Of a stretch of 64,000 bases of DNA, positions 1 through 8,849 are shown one piece after another. Source of the DNA: Oleidesulfovibrio alaskensis DSM 16109 (GTDB taxonomy: Bacteria; Desulfobacterota; Desulfovibrionia; Desulfovibrionales; Desulfovibrionaceae). The DNA lies in NCBI RefSeq assembly GCF_000482745.1, contig NZ_AXWQ01000004.1:482840-546839 (forward strand), in the 5' to 3' direction. Below the pieces are notes generated by a model. It had not been told where the DNA came from. It saw nothing but the letters and a program-made list of their open reading frames with translations, and did not search any database. Position 1 is the stretch's first letter. Each line of letters starts with the position of its first letter. Made by a program: the position numbers and the translations under genes.

Positions 1-950
1 GCGGAGCCGTCATAAGCCACGACCGCGAAGGGAAACCCGCCCGTCTGGTAGGCACCACCACCGATGTAACAGCGCGGCGGCAGGCCATGATGGAACGCGA
101 CATGCTGTTCCGCAACTCCATAGACCTGCTGGCCATCACGGATGTTGAAGGCAACATACTTGAAGCCAATCCGGCATGGGAAAACATGCTGGGCTGGACC
201 GCTGAAGAGCTGCGCCTGCCGCCCTGTTTCGATTATGTGCACCCCGATGATGTACCCAAGGCTGCGGAAAATTTTGCTTTGCTGATGAAAGGCATTCCCG
301 TACGGGCGCATGAAGGCCGTTTTTTAAAAAAAGAAGGCAGCTGGATTTGGCTTTCGTGGAACGTGCTGCCCGACATGCAGCACCGGCGCATCTATGTAAC
401 CGCACGTGACATCAGCAGGCAGAAGGCACACGAGCGCAGGCTACATGAACAGGCATCCACGGACGAGTTGACAGGCATATTCAACCGACGCCGCGTGCTG
501 GACATCGGCAAAGCCGAAGTGGCCCGTTCACGGCGCTTCGGACGCCCGCTGGCATGCCTCATGATAGACATAGACCACTTTAAACAGATCAATGACACAT
601 ACGGACACGTGGCGGGTGATGCCGTGCTGCGGGGGGTCACGGCCACGCTTTCGGCCGGCCTGCGCCAGAGCGATACGCTGGGCCGGCTGGGGGGCGAAGA
701 GTTCATTGTCTTCATGCCCGAAACAGATGCCGAGGGGGCAATGCATACAGCGGAAAGGCTGCGGCAGGCCGTGGAACAGAGTTCGGTGCTGATGGACGGC
801 GAAGGAGCCAGTCCCGGCATTACCGTCAGTCTGGGCGTAACCGTGCTGGCGCCGGAAACGGCATCGCTGGATGCATTCATTGCTGCCGCCGATGCAGCCC
901 TGTACCGTGCCAAGGAAAACGGAAGAAACAGAGTCGAATTTCAGAGATGA
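1..950 (+). CDS. PAS-GGDEF diguanylate cyclase, 5' end outside the window
   Basis: The reading frame is open from the first bases, so the start lies upstream. The first codons (to about nt 86) read like the C-terminal end of one PAS/PAC unit (GTTTDVTARRQ). A second PAS domain follows (about nt 100-440), then a GGDEF domain (about nt 460-945). The catalytic motif GGEEF is at nt 690-704 and an RxxD inhibitory c-di-GMP site (RQSD) lies five residues before it, so an active, product-inhibited diguanylate cyclase is expected. No membrane segment is visible in this fragment. The signal sensed by the PAS domains cannot be read from the sequence. The ATG at nt 87 is internal, not the true start. Confidence 0.93.
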   Translation, partial: GAVISHDREGKPARLVGTTTDVTARRQAMMERDMLFRNSIDLLAITDVEGNILEANPAWENMLGWTAEELRLPPCFDYVHPDDVPKAAENFALLMKGIPVRAHEGRFLKKEGSWIWLSWNVLPDMQHRRIYVTARDISRQKAHERRLHEQASTDELTGIFNRRRVLDIGKAEVARSRRFGRPLACLMIDIDHFKQINDTYGHVAGDAVLRGVTATLSAGLRQSDTLGRLGGEEFIVFMPETDAEGAMHTAERLRQAVEQSSVLMDGEGASPGITVSLGVTVLAPETASLDAFIAAADAALYRAKENGRNRVEFQR

Positions 951-1050
951 ACGCAGCCCGCACTGCACTTTTATCTTGACGTTGGCGCTGTAATATGATG
1001 CTAGGCTTTTTTTAAATTGATATCCCCCCGGATATGCCAAGGAGAACCAC

Positions 1051-1272
1051 ATGCCCGATATGTTCGATCAGGCCAGCGATCTGGAAACGCGGGAGCGTGA
1101 AGCCGCCATTTCCATGGCCCGCAGCAGACTGTCCGGCGGTCCCGGTCCGGAATGGATCGACGGCCGTCCTCACTGCCGCGAGTGCGGAGAAGAAATTCCT
1201 GCCGCACGTATCAATGCCCTGCCCAACTGCAGCCTGTGCCGCGATTGTCAGCAGGAAATGGAAAATAACTGA
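1051..1272 (+). CDS. DksA/TraR-type C4 zinc-finger small protein
   Basis: This 73-residue protein has a charged N-terminal helix followed by a zinc finger of DksA/TraR type, with cysteines paired as CREC and CSLCRDC about 18 residues apart. The family binds the RNA polymerase secondary channel or is of unknown phage/plasmid origin, and TraR-like members of this size act without ppGpp. A strong ribosome site (AAGGAGA) lies 6-8 bases before the ATG. It stands alone between a diguanylate cyclase and a membrane protein, so context gives no partner. Many Desulfovibrio-type genomes carry several such small C4 proteins. The transcriptional role is inferred from family only. Confidence 0.8.
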   Translation: MPDMFDQASDLETREREAAISMARSRLSGGPGPEWIDGRPHCRECGEEIPAARINALPNCSLCRDCQQEMENN

Positions 1273-1413
1273 TTCACAGACGACAATACCGCTGCGCCCT
1301 GAGGCTTTTCAGAATGCTCTGTTTTTAAAAGCGCCTTGCCCGATCATTGCATTTCCTGTATTGCCAATATTCTGAAGTCCGTTATCATGGATTTTGGCAC
1401 ACAGCGGGGAACA

Positions 1414-2322
1414 ATGCTCAGCAAACGTTCGCACCATGTGCGACCAGGCATCCTGACAAGGCTTATGCGTAACAGAGATTTTTTCTATTCGGTTGTATGG
1501 AACCTGCTGCTCATCACAGCAGGTTCCTGTATTTTTGCGGTTTCTCTCAAAAGTCTGGCCACGCCTCAGCAATTTGTACCGGGCGGGGTTTTCGGCTTTG
1601 CTTCGCTTATCTATTACAAAACGGGATGGCTGGACACAGGTACGCTCAACCTGCTTCTGAATATTCCCATTTTTCTTTTCGGGTATTTCAAAATCAGCAA
1701 GCGTTTTGTGCTGTACAGCCTGTACGCAACAGTACTCACATCGGTACTGTTTTCGCTGACAAACTTCACCATTCCCATTCATAACCAGCTGTATGCAGCC
1801 GTGGCCGCGGGTGCGCTCAGCGGTTTCGGTGCCGGCATAGTGCTGCGCTCGGTGGGGTCCAACGGCGGCATGGACATCGTATCCATCCACCTGATGCAGA
1901 AGTATAATATCGGCGTGGGCAAGACGTCGTTTGCCTACAACCTTGTGCTGTACCTCATCACGGCCACGTATATGAATCCCGATGTGGTGGTGGCATCCAT
2001 CATCATGGTTTTCATCACATCGGCCACGGTGGAATACACGCTGTCGCTTTTCAACCAGCGCAAGGTTGTCTTCATCATTTCGCAGGACGCTGAAGCCATC
2101 TCCAACCGCATAATGAAAGAACTGCACCGCGGGGCAACCATACTCAAAGGGTACGGCGCCTACACCCGCACAGAACGCAATGTTCTGATGAGCGTGATAA
2201 ACAACATCCAGCTGAAAAAACTTGAAGAAATAGTTTTCACAACCGACCCGAACGCGTTGTTCATCGTGGAAAACACGTTTTCGGTAATCGGAACCGGATT
2301 CGGCCAGCGCAAACGCTACTAG
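1414..2322 (+). CDS. YitT family membrane protein (DUF161 + DUF2179)
   Basis: The protein has about 302 residues, with five to six hydrophobic segments in the first two thirds (for example residues 16-40, 50-75 and 80-130) and a soluble C-terminal domain containing the DUF2179 pattern (HRGATILKGYGAYT). This is the YitT/YpjC layout. The biochemical function of the family is not established. I chose the ATG at 1414 because a GGGGA stretch precedes it. An in-frame ATG at 1387 and another at 1336 exist but lack a good ribosome site and add no conserved residues. The gene is followed after 32 bases by D-lyxose isomerase and may be co-transcribed with it. Confidence 0.85.
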   Translation: MLSKRSHHVRPGILTRLMRNRDFFYSVVWNLLLITAGSCIFAVSLKSLATPQQFVPGGVFGFASLIYYKTGWLDTGTLNLLLNIPIFLFGYFKISKRFVLYSLYATVLTSVLFSLTNFTIPIHNQLYAAVAAGALSGFGAGIVLRSVGSNGGMDIVSIHLMQKYNIGVGKTSFAYNLVLYLITATYMNPDVVVASIIMVFITSATVEYTLSLFNQRKVVFIISQDAEAISNRIMKELHRGATILKGYGAYTRTERNVLMSVINNIQLKKLEEIVFTTDPNALFIVENTFSVIGTGFGQRKRY

Positions 2323-2354
2323 CCGCAATCCTGACGACCAATACGGAGTTGAGC

Positions 2355-3026
2355 ATGAAACGCAGTGAAATCAACGCTCTGATAAAAGATACCAAAATAT
2401 TCTTTGACGCTCTGGGGTTCCGCCTGCCCCGCTGGGCCGGATGGAAGCCCGCGGAATGGAAAGGCAAAGGCGGGCTGGAAGTGGTGCAGAACATGCTGGG
2501 CTGGGACATAACCGACTATGGTGCCGGCGACTTTGAAAAAAAAGGACTGATTCTTTTCACCATCCGCAACGGTAACCATGCAGCGGGACATCCCAAGCGC
2601 TATGCCGAAAAAATCATGGTGGTCCGCGAAGGACAAGTCTGCCCCATGCATTTTCACTGGTCCAAGACAGAAGATATCATCAACCGCGGCGGAGGCAATC
2701 TGGTTATCGAACTGTACAACTCCGACAAGGACGAACAGCTTGCCGATACCCCGGTCACTGTACTCATCGACGGCATTCCGCAGACTGTTCCGGCAGGGGG
2801 CACTGTCATCCTTGAACCGGGTGAATCAATCTTTCTGCCGCAGGGCATGTACCACCGGTTTTACGGTCAGCAGGGGCGCGGCAAAGTGCTGGTGGGTGAA
2901 GTGAGTTCGGTCAACGATGACAACACCGATAACCGTTTTCTGCACAGCATGCCGCGTTTTCCGCAGATAGAAGAAGATGAGGAGCCTGTGCACCTGCTGG
3001 TAACCGACTATCCCGCATGGGTGTAG
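2355..3026 (+). CDS. D-lyxose isomerase (cupin family)
   Basis: This 223-residue protein matches the D-lyxose/D-mannose ketol-isomerase family (EC 5.3.1.15), which interconverts D-lyxose and D-xylulose and often D-mannose and D-fructose. The cupin metal site is visible as HFHWSKTED at about residues 98-106, with a further histidine in GMYHRFYG at about residue 174. The start is the ATG at 2355 behind ACGGAG. A TTG two codons upstream overlaps that ribosome site and is unlikely. The facing gene is a PfkB sugar kinase with fructokinase-like features, which would fit a small sugar-salvage neighbourhood, but the two are convergent and not one operon. A clear terminator follows. Confidence 0.88.
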   Translation: MKRSEINALIKDTKIFFDALGFRLPRWAGWKPAEWKGKGGLEVVQNMLGWDITDYGAGDFEKKGLILFTIRNGNHAAGHPKRYAEKIMVVREGQVCPMHFHWSKTEDIINRGGGNLVIELYNSDKDEQLADTPVTVLIDGIPQTVPAGGTVILEPGESIFLPQGMYHRFYGQQGRGKVLVGEVSSVNDDNTDNRFLHSMPRFPQIEEDEEPVHLLVTDYPAWV

Positions 3027-3073
3027 CCTGCATTTACAGCCCTGCAGAACCTCATGTACTGCCCGTCGTCACA

Positions 3074-3103
3074 GGCCGCTCCCGCAAGAGAGCGGCCTTT
3101 TTT
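3074..3103 (+). terminator. Rho-independent terminator after D-lyxose isomerase
   Basis: A GGCCGCT/AGCGGCC stem with a loop of about ten bases is followed by six or more T residues, 48 bases after the stop codon. Confidence 0.85.
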
Positions 3104-3304
3104 ATCCGCATCTCCGCCGGATAAAAAGCAGACGCAGCGTAATGCATGCCAAAGCCGCAGCGACCGGCGAAAAAGCACCCCTTTGCATCTTCCGCTGCGC
3201 GGGCACAGTGCGGGCCGCCCGATGCTCCGGCGTGTGGAGAGCAGGCAGCCTGCGGCGGGCAGGCTTATTTTTTACGTATAGGGCAGAAAAGGCGCGGAAA
3301 ATTA

Positions 3305-4207
3305 TCAGGGCAGCAGACGCAATGCTGCAGGCATCGGCGGCATGGCCCCGTGCGCACCGCACACATACGCGGCCACACTGGCTGCACGGGCATGTATCTG
3401 CTCCGGCGGCAGGCCGCACAGCCATCCCAGCGCCAGCGCGGCGGTAAAGGCGTCTCCCGCCCCCACGGTATCCGCCACCTCCACCATTTCGCCGGCATGC
3501 TCGTGGCAACTTTCGCCGGTCATCAGCACGCTGCCCTGTGCACCGAGGGTCAGCGCCGCGGCCTGCAGCCCGAAACGGGTCACCAGAGCATGCAGCGCCG
3601 CACGGCGCGCAGCTGCATCGCGCAGCACATCCGCCACGCCCAGAGCAGGGGCCAGCACGTCCAGTTCTTCTTCATTAAGCTTAAACACATCAGCCAGCTG
3701 CAATGAATCCTGCACCACTTCAGGGCTGTAAAAATTCTGCCTCAGGTTACAGTCAAACACCCGCAGCACAGCAGCATCAGCCGCCTGCAGAAACGACCGG
3801 ACAGCCGCACGTCCGGCCGGAGTGCGCTGACACAGCGTGCCGAAGCAGATACATGCGGCCCCGCCTGCCAGAGTGTCCTCAGCGCGGGCGGCAGGCAGAA
3901 AATCCCATGCCACATCATCGGGAAAAACATATGAAGCCGTCCCCTGTGCGGAAAGCAGAACATCCACACGTCCGGTGGGATGCAGCGGGTCAACGCTGAT
4001 ACGGCTTACATCCAGCCCCTGTTCCGCAAGCAGACGGCACGCCCTGCGCCCCGCATCATCATCGCCCACGCGCGAGACAATCATACCCTGCCCGCCCAGT
4101 GCATTAAAATGATAGGCAAAATTAGCCGGAGCCCCCCCCAGCTGCGGCCCGTCGGGCAGCATATCCCACAGCACTTCTCCCAGTCCCACGCCAAGCGGTC
4201 TGCGCAT
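3305..4207 (-). CDS. PfkB-family carbohydrate kinase (fructokinase-like)
   Basis: This 300-residue protein has the ribokinase/PfkB fold. The N-terminal sugar-binding patch reads GGAPANFAYH (about residues 24-33) and the C-terminal signature DTVGAGDAFTAAL (about residues 243-255) contains the catalytic aspartate of GAGD and the anion hole. GEVLWD near the N-terminus is typical of fructokinase-like members. It would phosphorylate a sugar such as fructose with ATP. The exact substrate is not determined by sequence. The start has a strong GGGAGGAG ribosome site. It is convergent with D-lyxose isomerase, whose known side product is fructose, an attractive but unproven link. Confidence 0.9.
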   Translation of the reverse strand: MRRPLGVGLGEVLWDMLPDGPQLGGAPANFAYHFNALGGQGMIVSRVGDDDAGRRACRLLAEQGLDVSRISVDPLHPTGRVDVLLSAQGTASYVFPDDVAWDFLPAARAEDTLAGGAACICFGTLCQRTPAGRAAVRSFLQAADAAVLRVFDCNLRQNFYSPEVVQDSLQLADVFKLNEEELDVLAPALGVADVLRDAAARRAALHALVTRFGLQAAALTLGAQGSVLMTGESCHEHAGEMVEVADTVGAGDAFTAALALGWLCGLPPEQIHARAASVAAYVCGAHGAMPPMPAALRLLP

Positions 4208-4304
4208 TGTCGGTCTCCTCCCTCGGCATAACGGTCTCTTGCCGCATGCGCAGAATATGCGATAGGGTCAGTATCATCAATACTCTCAGCCCCAAGGAGC
4301 ACCC

Positions 4305-4964
4305 ATGCCTCAGGCGGTTATTTTCGATATGGACGGTGTCCTGCTTGATTCCGAACCCATGCACATGCAGGTGCAGGACAATATGGCTGCCGAACTGGGA
4401 TTCAAAATGACCAGGGCAGAACATCTCGCTTTTGTAGGCATTTCTCCCCTTGCCACATGGGAACAGCTGTGTGCCAGACACGGCCTGCCGCAGAATCCGC
4501 AGGAACTGGCGGAGGAACAGGGCCGCCGGTATCTTGCCCAAGCGCTGGAAAAAGCAGTCCCGCGCTCCGGACTGCTGCCCCTGCTGGACTATCTGCAGGC
4601 CAGAGACAAGCCGCTGGCCGTGGCATCATCCAATCAGCGCGAAACAGTTGATGCGGTACTGGGCAAGCTGGGAGTGCGCGACTTTTTCCGGGCGGTAGTG
4701 ACAGGAAGTGATGCAGAACGCAGCAAACCGTGGCCGGATATATTTCTGAAAGCCGCCCGTCTGCTCCGCGTACTGCCCGCAGACTGCCTTGTCATCGAAG
4801 ATGCCGCCACAGGCGTTGCCGCCGCGCGTTCTGCCGGCATGCGCTGCATCGGACTCTGCGTGCCCGATGCCCCCTTTCAGGACCTGTCATCAGCAGACAT
4901 CACGGTCTCTTCTCTCGACGAGATCATTCCCCTGCTGGAAAACAAAAGCTGCCGCTGCGGCTGA
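4305..4964 (+). CDS. HAD-superfamily phosphatase/phosphomutase (beta-PGM-like)
   Basis: The 219-residue protein has all four HAD motifs: the nucleophile loop FDMDGVLLDSEP (residues 6-17), the motif II serine in AVASSNQR (about 106-113), the motif III lysine in ERSKPWPD, and the acidic motif IV IEDAATGVAAARSAGM. The cap insertion between motifs I and II is the small helical type found in beta-phosphoglucomutase and 2-deoxyglucose-6-phosphatase relatives. A good ribosome site (AAGGAG) precedes the ATG. It is divergent from the sugar kinase, so a sugar-phosphate substrate is plausible but not shown. Confidence 0.88.
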   Translation: MPQAVIFDMDGVLLDSEPMHMQVQDNMAAELGFKMTRAEHLAFVGISPLATWEQLCARHGLPQNPQELAEEQGRRYLAQALEKAVPRSGLLPLLDYLQARDKPLAVASSNQRETVDAVLGKLGVRDFFRAVVTGSDAERSKPWPDIFLKAARLLRVLPADCLVIEDAATGVAAARSAGMRCIGLCVPDAPFQDLSSADITVSSLDEIIPLLENKSCRCG

Positions 4965-5083
4965 GAAGCCCAGAAAATTCACCTGCCCTCTGTTCATCAG
5001 GCCGCCGGTGCGTTACACTGACAGCTAACCGTATAAAATGCGCCATACAGGGCCGTCACCGGCGGCACCATAAGGAGACGCTT

Positions 5084-5719
5084 ATGAACTTTACCGATAT
5101 TCTTGCAAAACGCCGCTCTGTAAACTTTTTTGATCCTGAAGCCGAAGTCAGCGACGCCCAGATACGACGCATCATAGAAAAAGCAGCGCTGACGCCTTCC
5201 AGCTTCAACCTGCAACCCTGGAATGTCATGATTTTCCGGGATTCTGCCGACAAACACACGCTGCGCAAGCTGTCCATGGATCAGCCCAAGGTTTCTGAAG
5301 CCCCCGTGGTGCTGGCCATACTGGGCGACCGCAACGGCTGGCAGGAAGGGCACCCCGTGGTGGAACGCAACTTTAAAGAAATGGTTGCCGCTGGCGGTAT
5401 GAAGCCGGAACAGCACAACTGGTTCATCAACGCCTGCAAGGGACTGTACGGTAAAAATGAAGAAACAGCACAGGCGTTCGCCCTGAAGAATGCAGGATTC
5501 TTTGCCATGTCACTGATGTACGCCGCTGCCGATGAAGGACTGGACACACACCCCATGGACGGTTTCGACCACGACGGGGTCCGCAGTGCGTTCAATATAC
5601 CTGACAGGTTCTGGATTCCCCTGCTGTTGTGCGTAGGCCACTTTGACAGCAGCAAGACCCTGCTGCCCCCCAAATGGCGCAAAAGCTACGAAGATATCGT
5701 GGTCAGCTTCGGCGACTGA
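5084..5719 (+). CDS. Nitroreductase family FMN-dependent oxidoreductase
   Basis: This 211-residue protein is a NfsB/Nox-type nitroreductase. FMN-binding patterns are KRRSVNFFDP near the N-terminus and TPSSFNLQPW (about residues 38-47), and the C-terminal arginine-rich patch KWRKSYEDIV is also typical. Such enzymes use NAD(P)H to reduce nitro-compounds, quinones or other acceptors. The natural substrate is unknown. The start at 5084 has TAAGGAGA eight bases upstream. Translation could be read further 5' in the same frame, but that stretch is not conserved in character and overlaps the HAD gene. The gene is followed by a terminator. Confidence 0.9.
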   Translation: MNFTDILAKRRSVNFFDPEAEVSDAQIRRIIEKAALTPSSFNLQPWNVMIFRDSADKHTLRKLSMDQPKVSEAPVVLAILGDRNGWQEGHPVVERNFKEMVAAGGMKPEQHNWFINACKGLYGKNEETAQAFALKNAGFFAMSLMYAAADEGLDTHPMDGFDHDGVRSAFNIPDRFWIPLLLCVGHFDSSKTLLPPKWRKSYEDIVVSFGD

Positions 5720-5817
5720 TAACTGCGGTAGCTGAAGCCCCCGTAAACACCCTACTGCAACCGGTGCGGGCCGGAAAAATGCCCAACCGGAAAAAAATCG
5801 AAGTCGGAGAAATATCC

Positions 5818-5845
5818 GGGCCGGAAAATATCCGGCCCGTTTTTG
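5818..5845 (+). terminator. Rho-independent terminator after nitroreductase
   Basis: A perfect GGGCCGG/CCGGCCC stem with a seven-base A/T loop is followed by GTTTTT. Confidence 0.8.
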
Positions 5846-6017
5846 TGCTTCCGCTGCGCACACAGCGGCCGACAGGGCCGGACAGCACCGCCCGCAGGAG
5901 GCAACTGAGCCGGACAGCCCCTTTTTTCTTCGCCCCGCCGGACGTTCATCCGGCGCGCGGTTCCGGCAGCGGGCCCATGTGCAGCGCCTGCACATGCCCC
6001 TGTCAGCAGAGCACAAA

Positions 6018-6052
6018 AAATCCGGCTCCGTTTTAAAAACGGAACCGGATTT
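6018..6052 (-). terminator. Terminator of metF
   Basis: A 13-bp stem (AAATCCGG.TCCG against its near-perfect complement) with an A/T loop lies about 60 bases beyond the metF stop. On the minus strand it ends in a run of T residues. Confidence 0.8.
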
Positions 6053-6114
6053 CATTTCAGCTGTACCAGAACAGCCCGCTGAAGGAACAAAGGAACAGCG
6101 GCACAAAGCATGTT

Positions 6115-6993
6115 TTATCGCAACGGGCCTGCCATTTCGGCTATACGCAGGCAGGTTTCCGCCTGATTCAGTGTATACAGGTGCACACCGGGTGCCCCGC
6201 CGTCCACCAGCCGCCGGATCATATCCGCGGCGAACTTTGTGCCCAGTTCTTTCACGGCGGCCGCCCCGCCCTTGGCGTCGGCCTCTTCCAGCTGCAGATA
6301 AAATCTGCCGGGAATATTGGCTCCGCACAACGAAAGAATACGCCTCACCGACTCGAGAGACTGGATAGGCAGAATACCGGGCAGAACAGGACTGGTCACC
6401 CCCATGGCCCGCAACTGGGCCACAAAATGAAAATATTCGCGTACATCAAACAGCAGCTGGCAGACAATGAAATCGCTGCCCGCGTCAATTTTCGCCTTTG
6501 TCCAGTGCAGATCCTCTGCAAAGCTGGCAGACTCCGGATGCGCGGTGGGATATCCGGCAACACCCACACACATTTCCGGAAACTCGGCGTTCACAAACTC
6601 CACAAGGTCGGAAGCATGTCTGAACTCGCCGTCGTCCCAGCTGAAACCGGCATCAGCCGGAGCATCTCCGCGCAGGGCAAGCACATTGTCCACGCCGATA
6701 TCTCTCAGCTGACTGACAAAGCCGCGTATCTTATCTTTGGTGGCGCCCACGCAGGTCAGGTGCGGCATGGGTTCCAGATCAAGGTCCTGCTTGAACCGGC
6801 GGGTAATCTCGAACGTGTTGTCCTGCGTGCCCCCGCCCGCGCCATAAGTCACGGAGCAGAACACAGGGTTCAGAGCCATCAGCCTGCCGACGTTGGCAAA
6901 AAATTTCGGCCACATCTCCGGATTTTTCGGAGGAAAATATTCCAGAGAATAAAACGGGCCGTCATGCTGTCCGATCAGGTCTTTGATTTTCAC
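6115..6993 (-). CDS. metF: 5,10-methylenetetrahydrofolate reductase
   Basis: MetF reduces methylene-THF to methyl-THF for methionine synthesis, and related enzymes also work in one-carbon metabolism. Family residues are visible: the N-terminal glutamate in SLEYFPPK, the TYGAGGG strand, LALRGDAP with the folate-contacting aspartate, GVAGYPTAHPES, and a C-terminal HLYTLN. I place the start at the GTG at 6993 (292 residues), preceded by AAGGA with good spacing, because homologues begin just before IKDLIGQHDG. An upstream ATG would add 24 unconserved residues and invade the promoter region. The gene is monocistronic, with its own promoter region and terminator. Confidence 0.95.
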   Translation of the reverse strand: MKIKDLIGQHDGPFYSLEYFPPKNPEMWPKFFANVGRLMALNPVFCSVTYGAGGGTQDNTFEITRRFKQDLDLEPMPHLTCVGATKDKIRGFVSQLRDIGVDNVLALRGDAPADAGFSWDDGEFRHASDLVEFVNAEFPEMCVGVAGYPTAHPESASFAEDLHWTKAKIDAGSDFIVCQLLFDVREYFHFVAQLRAMGVTSPVLPGILPIQSLESVRRILSLCGANIPGRFYLQLEEADAKGGAAAVKELGTKFAADMIRRLVDGGAPGVHLYTLNQAETCLRIAEMAGPLR

Positions 6994-7311
6994 GTCTGAA
7001 TCCTTGTTACTGCGCAGATGCGCCGTTGCTGTTGTATGCTGCCACGTTACGCCGGCGGGATGCATAGTGCGTCCCTCATGAACGAACGATATATCAAGAT
7101 AGCCTTATATGTCAATATCGACCTATTGTAATATTTACTTTACCCCCGCGCAGGGTGGACAATCATGCCACATCAGCGTAGCTGAAACAGCGCAAAGCAC
7201 ATAGGCGGCGCGTGTTGCCCCGTACAGGGTAACGCCACCCCGCACGCCGTGCAAGGCGCATGGCGCCCCTGATGCGGCGCGTTTTTTTCAGATTAATCAC
7301 GGAGAAAATCT
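6994..7311. other. Divergent regulatory region between metF and a small membrane protein
   Basis: This AT-rich then GC-rich stretch contains the metF promoter candidate at 7085-7121. On the plus side (about 7195-7290) there are several short GC-rich inverted repeats ending in a run of seven T residues just before the ribosome site of the next gene. That could be a terminator of a short leader or simply a structured 5' UTR. No gene is seen. Confidence 0.5.
7085..7121 (-). promoter_or_regulatory. Candidate metF promoter/operator with repeated element
   Basis: On the minus strand TTGACA is followed 16 bases later by TATATC, a reasonable sigma-70 match. Two similar 10-mers lie 18 bp apart inside it, ATATCAAGAT at 7091 and ATGTCAATAT at 7109, so a regulator could bind in tandem over the promoter. 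Methionine-cycle genes in Desulfovibrionales are known targets of SahR-type ArsR regulators. Whether this is such a site is not decided by the sequence. Confidence 0.45.
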
Positions 7312-7554
7312 ATGTTCTGGTGGCAATGGTCTGTTCTTCTGGTTGCGGCGGTGCTTGCTGCCATAGGCTTTCTGTGTCCCCCGCGCGGTGCGGCCGGTCA
7401 GGTGCTGCGCATTATTCTGGCATGGATACTGCCCTATACGCTCATCACCGTAGCGTTCTGTACAGGTTACATTCAGTCCATGTGGATGGCCGCCCCGTAT
7501 CTGGCTGTTGCCTACGGGCTGTACATCAGCTTTGTGCGCAAGCACTTCGGCTGA
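7312..7554 (+). CDS. Small integral membrane protein, unknown function
   Basis: The protein has 80 residues with two or three hydrophobic helices (about residues 5-22, 32-52 and 57-72) separated by a short PPRG loop, and ends in a basic tail (VRKHFG). ACGGAG lies upstream of the ATG at proper spacing. No family is recognised with confidence. The next gene follows on the same strand after 89 bases, so they may share a transcript. Confidence 0.65.
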   Translation: MFWWQWSVLLVAAVLAAIGFLCPPRGAAGQVLRIILAWILPYTLITVAFCTGYIQSMWMAAPYLAVAYGLYISFVRKHFG

Positions 7555-7643
7555 GCCGCAGCCGGCTGCACACCTCTCTGTATCCGGCGCCATTGCTTCC
7601 GGCAGCGCTTTGCCCTATGGTGCATGGCATTTCCGGAGACAAC

Positions 7644-8744
7644 ATGCCGCGTTTTCAACTCCCCCGCCGCAGGGCCGCATCACCGCATAAAGACAGCCCC
7701 CCGGCCGGAAAGCACCTGCTGCTCCGGCTGGCCGTACTGCTTTGTGCGGTTTTTTTCGTACCTGCCGGAGCCTGCGCGTCCGGAAACGCCACTGCGGGCA
7801 GCAACATCAGCCGGATGGCTACCAACGGCACAACCGGCACCCCTCTGCATTGGATTTCAGTAGCGCAGGGACTGGAACTGGCGGAATCCTCTGCTGTTTT
7901 CCGCGACACAAGCGGTACAGTGGCCCTGCTGCGCATCGACCCCCGCCACTATAGTCTGCAGCTGTACACCATATCGGAACAGGGGGGACCGCCGCAGACA
8001 CCTTCTGAATGGGCGGCGCTGTACAACCTTGATGCCGTAATCAATGCCAGCATGTTTCTGCCGGACGGTTCCACAAGCACAGGATACATGCGCAACGGCA
8101 CCGCCGCCAACAACAGCCGCATAAACCAGCGGTTCGGCTCTTTTCTGGTGTTCTCCCCTCTACCCCCGCATGCTGCGGCAAGCGACGGGCAGCCCCCCGC
8201 AGGCGGGACACAGCCTGACCCGTATGCGCCTGCCGCCGCACATACCACCGCAGCGCGGAATACCCCGAATGATGCGGGCAGTGACAATCAGCAACTTCCC
8301 GCTGCGGATGTGCTCGACAGATACGCCGACGACTGGCAGACCCTGCTGCCGCGCTACCGCAGCGTTGTACAGAATTTCCGGATGATAAGCGCCGACAGAA
8401 AACCTCTCTGGCCGGAAGAGGGGGACAGCTTCAGCATTGCCGCCATCGGCAAGGATACACAGGGACGCATTCTGTTCATTCACAGCCGGGCGCAGACCAC
8501 GGTACGCGAACTTTCCGAATATCTTCTGAATATCTGTCCTTCACTGGGGGCCACCATGTATGTGGAAGGCGGCGCGCAGGCAGCACTGCACCTGAGTACC
8601 CCGGCCCTGACCCGCAGCTGGGTCGGCCGTGCAGGCAGCAGTTTCTGGTATTCCGCCACCGGACAATGGCCGCTGCCCAACATCATCGGCATACGCAAAC
8701 GCAGTGCACAACTGCGCCCCGCAGCCACTTCCCGCTCCCGCTGA
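7644..8744 (+). CDS. Exported phosphodiester glycosidase-like protein (NAGPA/DUF2233)
   Basis: The protein has 366 residues. A basic N-terminus and a hydrophobic stretch (LLLRLAVLLCAVFFVPAGACA, about residues 22-42) make a signal peptide. The mature part carries the NAGPA fold signatures: an early DAVINASMF followed by a GYMRNG stretch and, near the C-terminus, YVEGGAQAAL and FWYSA. This family cleaves sugar phosphodiesters such as uncovered mannose-6-phosphate groups, and bacterial members are periplasmic and poorly characterised. About 60 residues rich in Pro, Ala and Thr (nt about 8155-8310) interrupt the domain. The ATG at 7644 follows GGAGAC. Substrate unknown. Confidence 0.78.
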   Translation: MPRFQLPRRRAASPHKDSPPAGKHLLLRLAVLLCAVFFVPAGACASGNATAGSNISRMATNGTTGTPLHWISVAQGLELAESSAVFRDTSGTVALLRIDPRHYSLQLYTISEQGGPPQTPSEWAALYNLDAVINASMFLPDGSTSTGYMRNGTAANNSRINQRFGSFLVFSPLPPHAAASDGQPPAGGTQPDPYAPAAAHTTAARNTPNDAGSDNQQLPAADVLDRYADDWQTLLPRYRSVVQNFRMISADRKPLWPEEGDSFSIAAIGKDTQGRILFIHSRAQTTVRELSEYLLNICPSLGATMYVEGGAQAALHLSTPALTRSWVGRAGSSFWYSATGQWPLPNIIGIRKRSAQLRPAATSRSR

Positions 8745-8849
8745 CATACGGGCAGACAGCAGGGGTGTGCGCCTTGCCGCCGCATGCTCCGGTGTCCGGC
8801 ACAGCTTTTCCGCCGGTCGCGCATCCGCCCGAGCAGCCCCCTGCCCGGC

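Larger units (their letters stand above)
5720..6114. other. Intergenic region between nitroreductase and metF
   Basis: No gene is seen in these 395 bases. The region contains a plus-strand terminator near its middle and a minus-strand terminator for metF close to its right end, as listed separately. Confidence 0.7.
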
